64,000 nucleotides of DNA from JBDHXE01 sp035445085 (GTDB taxonomy: Bacteria; Bacteroidota; Ignavibacteria; Kapaibacteriales; UBA2268): assembly GCA_035445085.1 (NCBI GenBank), contig DAOMQA010000012.1:20667-84666 (forward strand), given 5' to 3'. This document shows positions 44,552 to 52,343 of the stretch, one piece after another (positions within the stretch are counted from its first letter, which is position 1; each line of letters starts with the position of its first letter). A model generated the notes under the pieces. It was given only the letters and a program-made list of their open reading frames with translations. It was not told the DNA's origin and made no database searches. A program made the translations under genes and the position numbers.

Positions 44552-45778
44552 TTAGTATTCGCGTTTAAAAGGTATAAACCAGACTTCACCAATACTTAAA
44601 TCAACTGAAAATTTCATAAAATACTCGCTTAACATGCCAGCTTGCGCGCTTGTTCTACTGCCAAAGCTAATACCTATATCTGTATTAAAAGATTCCGAAA
44701 ATGGGATTAAGGCACCTACATTAAGAGCATATTCCATTATATTATTATCGTATACTGTATAATATAATTTGCGAGCTGCTACTCCAAATTTATACGATAC
44801 TTTATCTAATGTCTTAGCATTAATACTATTATTTCCAAATCTATTTACCCCAAAACTAAATTGCCAGCTATCGGTAAAACTTGAATTACTACCTTTATTG
44901 AACTGAAAATTTGTAAAATCTTGGAATGAGAAATCTGCACCAAATAAAAATACACCACTCAAGTAAGACAAGCCAAATCCTTGTGATATAGGAAATTCAT
45001 AATCGTTTGAACGGCTAAAAGAAGTATCGCCTATCAATGGAGACGAGAAAATATAGGAGGATTCGACTTGCAGCTGTTTATTATAATCAACGAAATATCC
45101 AATGGAAAGATTAGCAAAGGGTTTAATCAGCAAGCCGGCCTTATAGCCTATACCACTAAAATAATCATCTTTCAAATTAGAATATTCAAACAAATATGGA
45201 TCATTTGTAAAGGCAGTGGTAAGCGAATTGTTTACTTTGCCAAAGTTAGTATATATTGTAGCCCCAATGGCAATTTCATCAACAATCTTGGTAGACAATC
45301 CCAAATATGCTTGAGTAATTCCACCTTTCCCTTGATATGTATTTGTCCCGATTAAATCCATACCATTGATATTCTGATTTATCTTAGTAGAAGTTAGATA
45401 ATTAATTGATGTAAATGGTACTATACCAATTGAAGCGCTAATTCCATGATTAGTATCAATAGCAAATAATGCCGAAAAGCCTGTTAAATTAGCATTATTT
45501 TGCCATACACTATTATCTGATGAATTACTATTTATATGCTGGCTAAATTTATAACCTGCCTGTAGCCTTGTACTATTCACTAATGACCACATTGCTGGGT
45601 TGCGAAAGTTTATAGATGTTTCCGCTGGAAAAGCAATTGAAGTACCTGCTAAACCAGAATAAGAAGCATTTACATCGTAATTAATATCTCCAATCCCAAT
45701 TATAGAATAATTAGAACCACCTTGCGAAAATATTAGATGACTGCTTAGTAAAAACAAAAATATTACGGTTTTCTTCAT
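44552..45778 (-). CDS. Outer-membrane transport protein-like barrel
   Basis: A 408-residue protein with a signal peptide (MKKTVIFLFLLSSHLIFS) and many beta strands. The front YSIIGIGDINYDVNASYSGLAGTSIAFP and the INFRNPAMWSLV segment recall FadL/OMPP1-like barrels of Bacteroidota, in which the early NPA motif is typical. The C-terminus is polar/aromatic (FIPFKREY). Substrate is unknown. It is two bases after the lipoprotein gene and third in an operon led by glycogen synthase. Confidence 0.72.
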   Translation of the reverse strand: MKKTVIFLFLLSSHLIFSQGGSNYSIIGIGDINYDVNASYSGLAGTSIAFPAETSINFRNPAMWSLVNSTRLQAGYKFSQHINSNSSDNSVWQNNANLTGFSALFAIDTNHGISASIGIVPFTSINYLTSTKINQNINGMDLIGTNTYQGKGGITQAYLGLSTKIVDEIAIGATIYTNFGKVNNSLTTAFTNDPYLFEYSNLKDDYFSGIGYKAGLLIKPFANLSIGYFVDYNKQLQVESSYIFSSPLIGDTSFSRSNDYEFPISQGFGLSYLSGVFLFGADFSFQDFTNFQFNKGSNSSFTDSWQFSFGVNRFGNNSINAKTLDKVSYKFGVAARKLYYTVYDNNIMEYALNVGALIPFSESFNTDIGISFGSRTSAQAGMLSEYFMKFSVDLSIGEVWFIPFKREY

Positions 45779-45780
45779 AT

Positions 45781-47007
45781 TTATTTAAAATTAGCTGGAT
45801 TTAGAGAGTAAATAATTTTTAACTGAGGTCTTTTCGTTGTATCTGCTGCATTCAAACCATAGAAAACTAATTTATCCAATTCATTTGCCTGATTTGTTGT
45901 GCTGTGAGGCATAAATACTATTGTTCCTTTACCATCATATTTATTCCATACCTGAAACGATGACGTAAGAGAATTAAATCTAAACCTTCCTGTAGAATCG
46001 CCTGCGGCTATATATTGAAATGTAGATTCTTTTGTTGGATCACGAAAATAATTCCCCTCAATAATGCTATCTAACTTATTATTAGCATGGAAAGATTTAC
46101 TTTCATCCAAAAATAAATCAAGCTGAGCTTTATGAATACCAGACAATTTAGGAATCATACTTATATCAAAAGATAATTCTGTCCAATAATTTATACCGTT
46201 CCACAATACAATGTCATCTTCGGCGGGCTTAGGTACGTCAATAAAAGCTACATCAACGCCTGCTTCTAAGTTTAATAGTTTTGTTGAATCTTGTTGATTT
46301 TTATATCTTATATAAATTTTTGATAGCTTAGTTGCCCCTATCTTACTTCCTGCAAAAGAATTAATGACATTGCTACTTGAAGTAGGGACAAAAGCTAAGC
46401 CCCAATTAGTAATACGCTTTGCTACGTATTCCTTTTTTGTACTATCATAGACTTGCTCTGTTTTAAGCCAATCTGCAATAAGATTTTTGGGTAAATCAAA
46501 TGTAATTTCATCTAAAGTATCTTTTAATTGAATACTACCTTGATATGAAGCTATTTTTTCTCCAAAGTAATTTGCTGGACTAAGCATAAGCGAATCGTAT
46601 GTAGTAGTATCTGGAGTCCACGCCCTATTTACACGATAAATATCAAAAGCTAAATTTGAATTATTGGTATCTCCCAAAGCATAACGGCGCGGGTATATAG
46701 TAAGTTGAGCTACTTCAATTTTATCTTCAGTTACATAGCCTAATGTATCAGGCAAGTTGGCAAAATTTGATAGACTAATCGCACTAATACCATTAGCTTT
46801 ACCTATAAATAATGTTCCTAAATTAAATAAAGGAAACTTAGCTTTATATACCCTCATTGCAGGTATAAGAATAGTATCATAGCTAGATATTCCCTTAGTT
46901 AAAACAGTGTCTGGTAGTAAATTTATAGCTAAATCGGTAGGTTTGTCGTTACAAGATCCTAAATAAATGCCCATAATAGCAAATATTATACTATATATTC
47001 TCTTCAT
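45781..47007 (-). CDS. DUF4270-like lipoprotein
   Basis: A 408-residue exported lipoprotein: a lipobox ends at Cys19 (IYLGSC), followed by NDKPTDLAINLLPD. The remainder is beta-rich with a possible two-part jelly-roll layout (about 90-200 and 250-400). The family call rests on the layout (Cys near 19, early LLPD motif, length about 400) and on its place directly after glycogen synthase, where DUF4270 proteins are often found in Bacteroidota; it is inference. It overlaps the synthase gene by 17 bases. Function unknown. Confidence 0.6.
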   Translation of the reverse strand: MKRIYSIIFAIMGIYLGSCNDKPTDLAINLLPDTVLTKGISSYDTILIPAMRVYKAKFPLFNLGTLFIGKANGISAISLSNFANLPDTLGYVTEDKIEVAQLTIYPRRYALGDTNNSNLAFDIYRVNRAWTPDTTTYDSLMLSPANYFGEKIASYQGSIQLKDTLDEITFDLPKNLIADWLKTEQVYDSTKKEYVAKRITNWGLAFVPTSSSNVINSFAGSKIGATKLSKIYIRYKNQQDSTKLLNLEAGVDVAFIDVPKPAEDDIVLWNGINYWTELSFDISMIPKLSGIHKAQLDLFLDESKSFHANNKLDSIIEGNYFRDPTKESTFQYIAAGDSTGRFRFNSLTSSFQVWNKYDGKGTIVFMPHSTTNQANELDKLVFYGLNAADTTKRPQLKIIYSLNPANFK

Positions 47008-48493
47008 TTTCCTTTACTGATTCTTTTAATATTTGTTTATATATACTAACATATTCTTTAGCTGACTTTTTCCATGAGAAATCATGCTGGCGATTTCTTT
47101 CTACTATTTCTTTATAATATTCTTTATTATTATATAAATCAACAGCTCGTTCAATAGCATTTACAAAATCATCTACTTCATATTTTTCAAAGACGATTGC
47201 ATTTCCTTTTTTGTTATTTTTTTCTATATTTACAGATAAATCAACAAAGCCGCCTGTATACCTCACCAGCGGAATAGTTCCGTATATCATCGAATAAAGA
47301 AAGTTAAGCCCGAAAGGCTCATATTGGGAAGGCATCATAAAGAAATCGCTGCCTGCTTCAATTATATGCGATAATGGCTCATTAAATTCATACCTTAGCT
47401 TTAATTGATTTGGATACTTATCGGCAACTACCCTTAAATCATTCTTTAAATCATTATCTCCTTCGCCAAGTAAAACAATTCTCACATTGTTTTTAAAAAT
47501 TTTATCAGCAGCATCAATTAATAATTGTGTGCCTTTTTGGTAGCCAATACGTGGCACCATTCCAAAAATAGGAATATCTGGGTCATCATCTAATTGGAAT
47601 TCTTTTTGGAGTAGTTCTTTGTTGTTTGCCTTAAATTCTTCCATATCGCCTTTTAGCTTATACTTTAAATACTCATCTCTATATGGATTCCATGTAGAGG
47701 TTTCCACACCATTATTGATACCTTTAAAGATAGAAGATCGCTCTTTAAGCACTTGATTTAAGCCATTTGAATAGCTTTTGTCGTTCATTAACTCTTTGGC
47801 ATAAGCCTTACTTACTGTCGTAATAAAATTTGAATGCTTTATCGCTCCTTTGAGGAAATTAAACTTATTTTTGAATTTAAAATCATTTAAAAAAATTGAA
47901 CTTAATCCCGTTTTGTCAAACTCTTTTAAATCGTAAACACCTTGCTTATAAAAATTATGTATAGTAAAAATAGTCTTTGTCTTTTTAAATTGATGGGGGT
48001 ATAATTCTTTTAACATAGCAGGTAATAAAGCTGATTGCCAGTCATTACAATGAATAATATTAGGCACCCAGCCAAGCATAGAGCAAGTTTCTGCTACAGC
48101 TTTGTTAAAAAATATGAATCTTTCTGCATTATCTGGATATTCTTCCCAAGTTACTGGATCGTGGTATATGCCTTTGCGCTTATCAAAATAATAATCATTA
48201 GATACAACATATGTCTGTACTTTTGCCTTTTGATTCGTTATAATTGAAGACTTGATAGCTGCCGACTCATACTTATCGAGTATTTTAATCGGTATATCTC
48301 TTAGTCTATTAACGTAATGAATCTTAAATTTCTTTTCAGACACCACACCATATTTAGGAAATATCACTCTAACGTCATGACCTAACTCCTTCAAAGCTAA
48401 TGGTAATGAAAAAGCAACATCTCCAATACCGCTTTCCTTCGCGAACGGATATAGCTCACTCGAAACAAATAGAATATTTAAGCCCTTTGCCAT
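46991..48493 (-). CDS. glgA: Glycogen/starch synthase (GT5)
   Basis: A 500-residue GT-B enzyme that extends alpha-1,4-glucan with a nucleotide-glucose donor. The donor-binding N-terminal motif is KESGIGDVAFSLP (residues about 19-31; KxGGLGDV in most homologues, here one Gly is Ser), followed by VIFPKYG; the C-terminal domain has PRIGYQKG at the hinge, PSQYEPFGL and YGTIPLVRYTGGF. The bacterial family prefers ADP-glucose; eukaryote-like or Bacteroidota members may use UDP-glucose. It heads an operon with a lipoprotein and a barrel gene, not with glgB, glgC or glgP, so its wiring to glycogen turnover is not visible here. Confidence 0.88.
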   Translation of the reverse strand: MAKGLNILFVSSELYPFAKESGIGDVAFSLPLALKELGHDVRVIFPKYGVVSEKKFKIHYVNRLRDIPIKILDKYESAAIKSSIITNQKAKVQTYVVSNDYYFDKRKGIYHDPVTWEEYPDNAERFIFFNKAVAETCSMLGWVPNIIHCNDWQSALLPAMLKELYPHQFKKTKTIFTIHNFYKQGVYDLKEFDKTGLSSIFLNDFKFKNKFNFLKGAIKHSNFITTVSKAYAKELMNDKSYSNGLNQVLKERSSIFKGINNGVETSTWNPYRDEYLKYKLKGDMEEFKANNKELLQKEFQLDDDPDIPIFGMVPRIGYQKGTQLLIDAADKIFKNNVRIVLLGEGDNDLKNDLRVVADKYPNQLKLRYEFNEPLSHIIEAGSDFFMMPSQYEPFGLNFLYSMIYGTIPLVRYTGGFVDLSVNIEKNNKKGNAIVFEKYEVDDFVNAIERAVDLYNNKEYYKEIVERNRQHDFSWKKSAKEYVSIYKQILKESVKENEENI

Positions 48494-48589
48494 GCCTTTG
48501 CTAACTAAATTATTGAATTTGCTAAACTACAAACCGCTAAAATAAGTAAATTAATAGTTTACCTTTCAATATTTATTTAATAAATTGCA

Positions 48590-49966
48590 TTATTTCTTAA
48601 GAATTACAAATTCTGTTCGCCTATTTTTAGCCCTACCTTCTTCAGTATTGTTATCGGATATTGGTTGGCTGTCACCAAAACCTATTGATTTTATCCTTGA
48701 AGCCTCTATTCCGTCTTTAATTAAAGATTCTCGTACGGCATCTGCCCGTGATTGAGATAGTTTTAAGTTATGGTTTGCATCGCCAGTTTTATTATTTGAG
48801 TCCGTATGCCCTCGCAACTCTATTTGCATACCCGGATATACTTTCATCATAGCTGCGACTTTCTTTATTGCCCTATTAGAGTTAGATTTTATTGTTGATT
48901 TATCGGAATCAAAATTAACTTGTAACAAATTTATAAAACCAACATCTGGCAGATTATTAAATTGCAAAGTATCATTAATAGAAGAATCTTTAAGGCACAT
49001 AGAAAGGACCATATTATATTCGCCAAAATCTGGCTGGTCAAATTCTACTACATAAAAATACTCAAAGCGACGATAAATATCTTCAAACGCCAAAGTAAAC
49101 TCATCTTTCTTGTAGATATGGTGATAAATTCCATTAGTACCATTAGAAAATTGCTCCATATAACCATCATTTATACCATATCCAAAGTCAATGGCACATA
49201 TTGTTACGTTATTTTCTTTTGCTTTCTTGATAACTGAATCTACCGAATTAATAGAAGAGTTTTCGTAGCCATCAGTAAACACAACAACGACCCTATCCAT
49301 ACTTTTATCTGATTTTGAGACTTCCTCTATCCCTTGTAAAGTTGCATCATTGACCGCAGTAAAGCCACCAAATCCCTGTAATCCATTAATTTTTAAGGAA
49401 CTTTTTAGTATTGAACTTGATATTGTTAGCGGAGTTTCTACTGATACTCTATTATCATACTTTATTAAAGTAAAAGCGTCCTGAGCCTTTTTGTTATTTA
49501 TTAACTCTAAGCATGCCTCTTGGCAAGTATATGCCCTTTCTTCTCCCATAGAGCCACTATGGTCCATAACGATAGCCATTGCTAGAGGCTTTCTATCTTT
49601 AAGCGTACTTTCGCGAACCGTCATATTTTCTACTGGTACTTCTTTGCCATTAATTAGCAACGCTCCTTTGCACCATTTTTTTAGCCAATCTCCAAGTGCG
49701 GCGCCTTTCAGGTAATAAGCTCCATCATCTATAAAATGAACGTTCAGCCTAACCTTATCATTAGATTTAGTATCGACCCTGCTTACTATCAATCTTGGAT
49801 CTTTTATATTATGCTTATTGACATCTACTATTTCTTTAATAAATTGTGGCTTATGGTTAGGAGGCGGATCCAAATCAGGCAATACATTTTCCCCACCTAA
49901 ATTAAGATTACAAGATTGTAGTAATGCTACAATGACAAGCAGAAATAAAGCGTAATATTTAAGCAT
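48590..49966 (-). CDS. Lipoprotein with von Willebrand A and OmpA-like domains
   Basis: A 458-residue lipoprotein: lipobox ending at Cys19 (LLQSC), a beta segment (about 40-120), a vWA domain (about 126-300) with an intact MIDAS start DHSGS (135-139) and later TAVND and TDGYENS, then a C-terminal OmpA-like domain (about 345-458) with VNFDSDKSTI, ELRGHTDS and SQSRADAVRESL. vWA-type MIDAS sites bind metal and protein ligands; OmpA domains bind peptidoglycan. The protein would be anchored in the outer membrane and tied to the wall. Single-gene unit; partners unknown. Confidence 0.85.
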   Translation of the reverse strand: MLKYYALFLLVIVALLQSCNLNLGGENVLPDLDPPPNHKPQFIKEIVDVNKHNIKDPRLIVSRVDTKSNDKVRLNVHFIDDGAYYLKGAALGDWLKKWCKGALLINGKEVPVENMTVRESTLKDRKPLAMAIVMDHSGSMGEERAYTCQEACLELINNKKAQDAFTLIKYDNRVSVETPLTISSSILKSSLKINGLQGFGGFTAVNDATLQGIEEVSKSDKSMDRVVVVFTDGYENSSINSVDSVIKKAKENNVTICAIDFGYGINDGYMEQFSNGTNGIYHHIYKKDEFTLAFEDIYRRFEYFYVVEFDQPDFGEYNMVLSMCLKDSSINDTLQFNNLPDVGFINLLQVNFDSDKSTIKSNSNRAIKKVAAMMKVYPGMQIELRGHTDSNNKTGDANHNLKLSQSRADAVRESLIKDGIEASRIKSIGFGDSQPISDNNTEEGRAKNRRTEFVILKK

Positions 49967-50074
49967 AAACCCTTCTAATAAGTAATTTTAAAGAACATTA
50001 AAAATACTAAAAATATTATATATTTCATAAAATATTATTGAGCCTTTGACTGCAAAGAGAGCAATTATTGAAAA

Positions 50075-51619
50075 TTATTTTTTAGCATCATTTAAGTATA
50101 TAGTCTGACTTGGAATAGCAATATCAATAGCTAATCGCTCGGCTAACTTTATAATGTCAGAAATTATAGCCTGTCGTGCTTTCAATTCAGTGTCATAATC
50201 TGGCACATCAAAGAAAGTATCAAATAATATTTGAATAGAATAATCAGATAAATTAAACAAGGAAACCCGGTCGTAATCTTTCCTCGTATTTGGATGATTA
50301 GCAACTATTGCTTTTAAACCAGCAATAAACTCATCTATTTGATTAGTGGGAGTACCGTATACAATATTTAGTAATGTTCTAAACCTTCTATAGTTCCGCC
50401 TACCCATATTATTAATATTGGTATCTGCCAATTTGCCATTAGGCACAATTATTATTGAATCACTTGCCGTACGAATACGTGTGGAGCGAATACCAACTTC
50501 TTCAACGCTACCATCTACATCACCAGCTAAAATCCAGTCGCCCGGTTCAAAAACTTTATCCGAATATAGAGTTAGAGAGCCAAATAAATTTCTAATAGTC
50601 TCCTGCGCTGCTAATGCTATCGCCAAACTGCCTATCGATACACCCGCCAAAAGAGGGGTAATATCTAATCCTATATTTTTCACGATATATAAACCACCAA
50701 ATACAACGACCAAAATCTTTAATGATTTCCTAACTACTGGCACTATTTTATCGTCTAATTTACTAGGACTACGCTCTGCAATTTTAATAAACAATTCACT
50801 GACGTAATTTGTTATTCTATAAATTAAGAAAGTAATAATTACTGGAACAGAAAGATTAACAAATAGGTTAAAATAATAACTGATGGTTATTGGAAATTCT
50901 AAAAGAGGTATAATTCTTTCAAACATAATGAAAATCATCACAAAACCTAATGGCTTTGACAGTTTATATAAATATGACGCCGACACTTCTCGCCTTAGTA
51001 TTTTTTTCCATATTTTAATAAGGAAATATACTATTATTCTATTAAACACTATATATAGCAAGGAGCTTATCACAAAAAGTAATATTAAAGCACACCATTT
51101 CCATAATTCTAAGTATAGAAATTTTACTTGAAATACATCAGGCAGTTGATTTATAAAAAATTCAATACTATATGGATACATTTCAGCATATAGTATAGGA
51201 ATAATCCTTGCCGTGTGGGCGGAATATAGCCATTTATTATCTATTTTCTCTAAATATATATCTGGATAATTCTTAAAGATTATAAAGCGACTTAGCCCCG
51301 ATGCAGAATCTATATAATCTTTATTTCTTGAAATGTTTGCCATATTCACAATAAGCCCATTGCCATCATAAATACGCTTCAACTTAACGGCCAAACTAAC
51401 TGCCGAATCAGATTTACTCCTAAGATTTATTGTTTTTCCGGCAATTTTCGGATTATAAAACTCATTATTTAGATATTGAAGATGTACAAATACAGTATTG
51501 TAAGGAGATTCAAAATTAACTACGGGCTTACCTTTGTTGTCAAAGTCTTGCCCATTTAGAGAAAAAATTGAGAATATAAATATAAGTAACGTCAAAATAA
51601 ACATTTTTCTATCCGTCAT
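50075..51619 (-). CDS. MscS family mechanosensitive channel with periplasmic N-domain
   Basis: A 514-residue membrane protein. It has a signal-like hydrophobic start (about 6-21), an extracytoplasmic region (about 25-160), membrane helices near 170-190, 215-235, 245-265 and 300-330, and the MscS pore helix/beta domain (about 325-500) with IGSLAIALAAQETIRNLFG and PGDWI. These resemble the longer MscK/YbdG-type members. It protects against hypo-osmotic shock. An alternative start at residue 6 (Met) would also give a signal peptide. Single-gene unit, divergent from nuoC. Confidence 0.87.
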   Translation of the reverse strand: MTDRKMFILTLLIFIFSIFSLNGQDFDNKGKPVVNFESPYNTVFVHLQYLNNEFYNPKIAGKTINLRSKSDSAVSLAVKLKRIYDGNGLIVNMANISRNKDYIDSASGLSRFIIFKNYPDIYLEKIDNKWLYSAHTARIIPILYAEMYPYSIEFFINQLPDVFQVKFLYLELWKWCALILLFVISSLLYIVFNRIIVYFLIKIWKKILRREVSASYLYKLSKPLGFVMIFIMFERIIPLLEFPITISYYFNLFVNLSVPVIITFLIYRITNYVSELFIKIAERSPSKLDDKIVPVVRKSLKILVVVFGGLYIVKNIGLDITPLLAGVSIGSLAIALAAQETIRNLFGSLTLYSDKVFEPGDWILAGDVDGSVEEVGIRSTRIRTASDSIIIVPNGKLADTNINNMGRRNYRRFRTLLNIVYGTPTNQIDEFIAGLKAIVANHPNTRKDYDRVSLFNLSDYSIQILFDTFFDVPDYDTELKARQAIISDIIKLAERLAIDIAIPSQTIYLNDAKK

Positions 51620-51712
51620 TTGATTTTTTTCAGTTATTTTGCAAAAAATATTATTTAATGTAATAAATTTTCATTAGATTAAAAATTTGTAAATTAAATT
51701 ATAGATAAAGTT

Positions 51713-52249
51713 ATGTATATAGATAAAGAATTAGTACAAGAGACAATTAAAGGTTTAATACCAGAGGCAGAATTCTATGAGCATCGTAATCAATTATCTT
51801 TGGTGAATGTTCCTAAAGAAATGATTGTTGAATTGCTTACTTTATTGCGTGATAGCGAGGCTACTAAACTAGACCAATTAGTAGATATTACTGCTATCGA
51901 TTGGCTTAAGAAGCGTCCCTTAAGATTTGAAGTTGTTTACTTCCTTTATTCTATTAGTAATAAATGGAGATTAAGAGTAAAAGTAGCTCTTCACGAACGA
52001 AAGCCAAATTTAGATTCTGTATATGGTGTGTTTGAAAGTGCTAATTGGTACGAAAGAGAAACTTATGATATGTATGGCGTAATCTTTAATAATCACCCAG
52101 ACTTTAGAAGATTTTATATGCCAGAAGATTATGTAGACCCCGAATCTGGCGAGCCAATTTATCCAATGCGTAAAGACTTCCCTCTTATGGGTATACCGGA
52201 TTCTATGCCATTACCTCCATATCCAGAAAAGTACGGAGAAGTAAAATAG
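51713..52249 (+). CDS. nuoC: NADH-quinone oxidoreductase subunit C, alone
   Basis: A 178-residue 30 kDa-type subunit of complex I. The diagnostic segment WYERETYDMYGVIFNNHPDFRRFYMPEDY (in pieces: WYERETYDMYG, HPDFRRF) is complete, and the YPMRKDFPL end follows. NuoC lies in the peripheral arm near NuoD and NuoB. Normal operons run nuoA-B-C-D; here nuoC is alone, directly followed by a terminator, with no other nuo gene in the window. Spacing to the MscS gene (93 bases) leaves room for a divergent promoter. It may be a single-copy gene displaced from the cluster or a second copy. Confidence 0.93.
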   Translation: MYIDKELVQETIKGLIPEAEFYEHRNQLSLVNVPKEMIVELLTLLRDSEATKLDQLVDITAIDWLKKRPLRFEVVYFLYSISNKWRLRVKVALHERKPNLDSVYGVFESANWYERETYDMYGVIFNNHPDFRRFYMPEDYVDPESGEPIYPMRKDFPLMGIPDSMPLPPYPEKYGEVK

Positions 52250-52285
52250 TATAATTAGTAGACTTCATTATTAAGATAAAAAAGA

Positions 52286-52317
52286 AAAAGCCATTCATTA
52301 AATTTTGAATGGCTTTT
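52286..52317. terminator. Bidirectional terminator between nuoC and M16 peptidase gene
   Basis: Perfect 12-base stem (52286-52297 with 52306-52317, AAAAGCCATTCA and complement), eight-base loop, A-rich before and T-rich after, between convergent stops. Confidence 0.9.
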
Positions 52318-52343
52318 CTCATTTTTAAGAATCAAGCAAAAGC

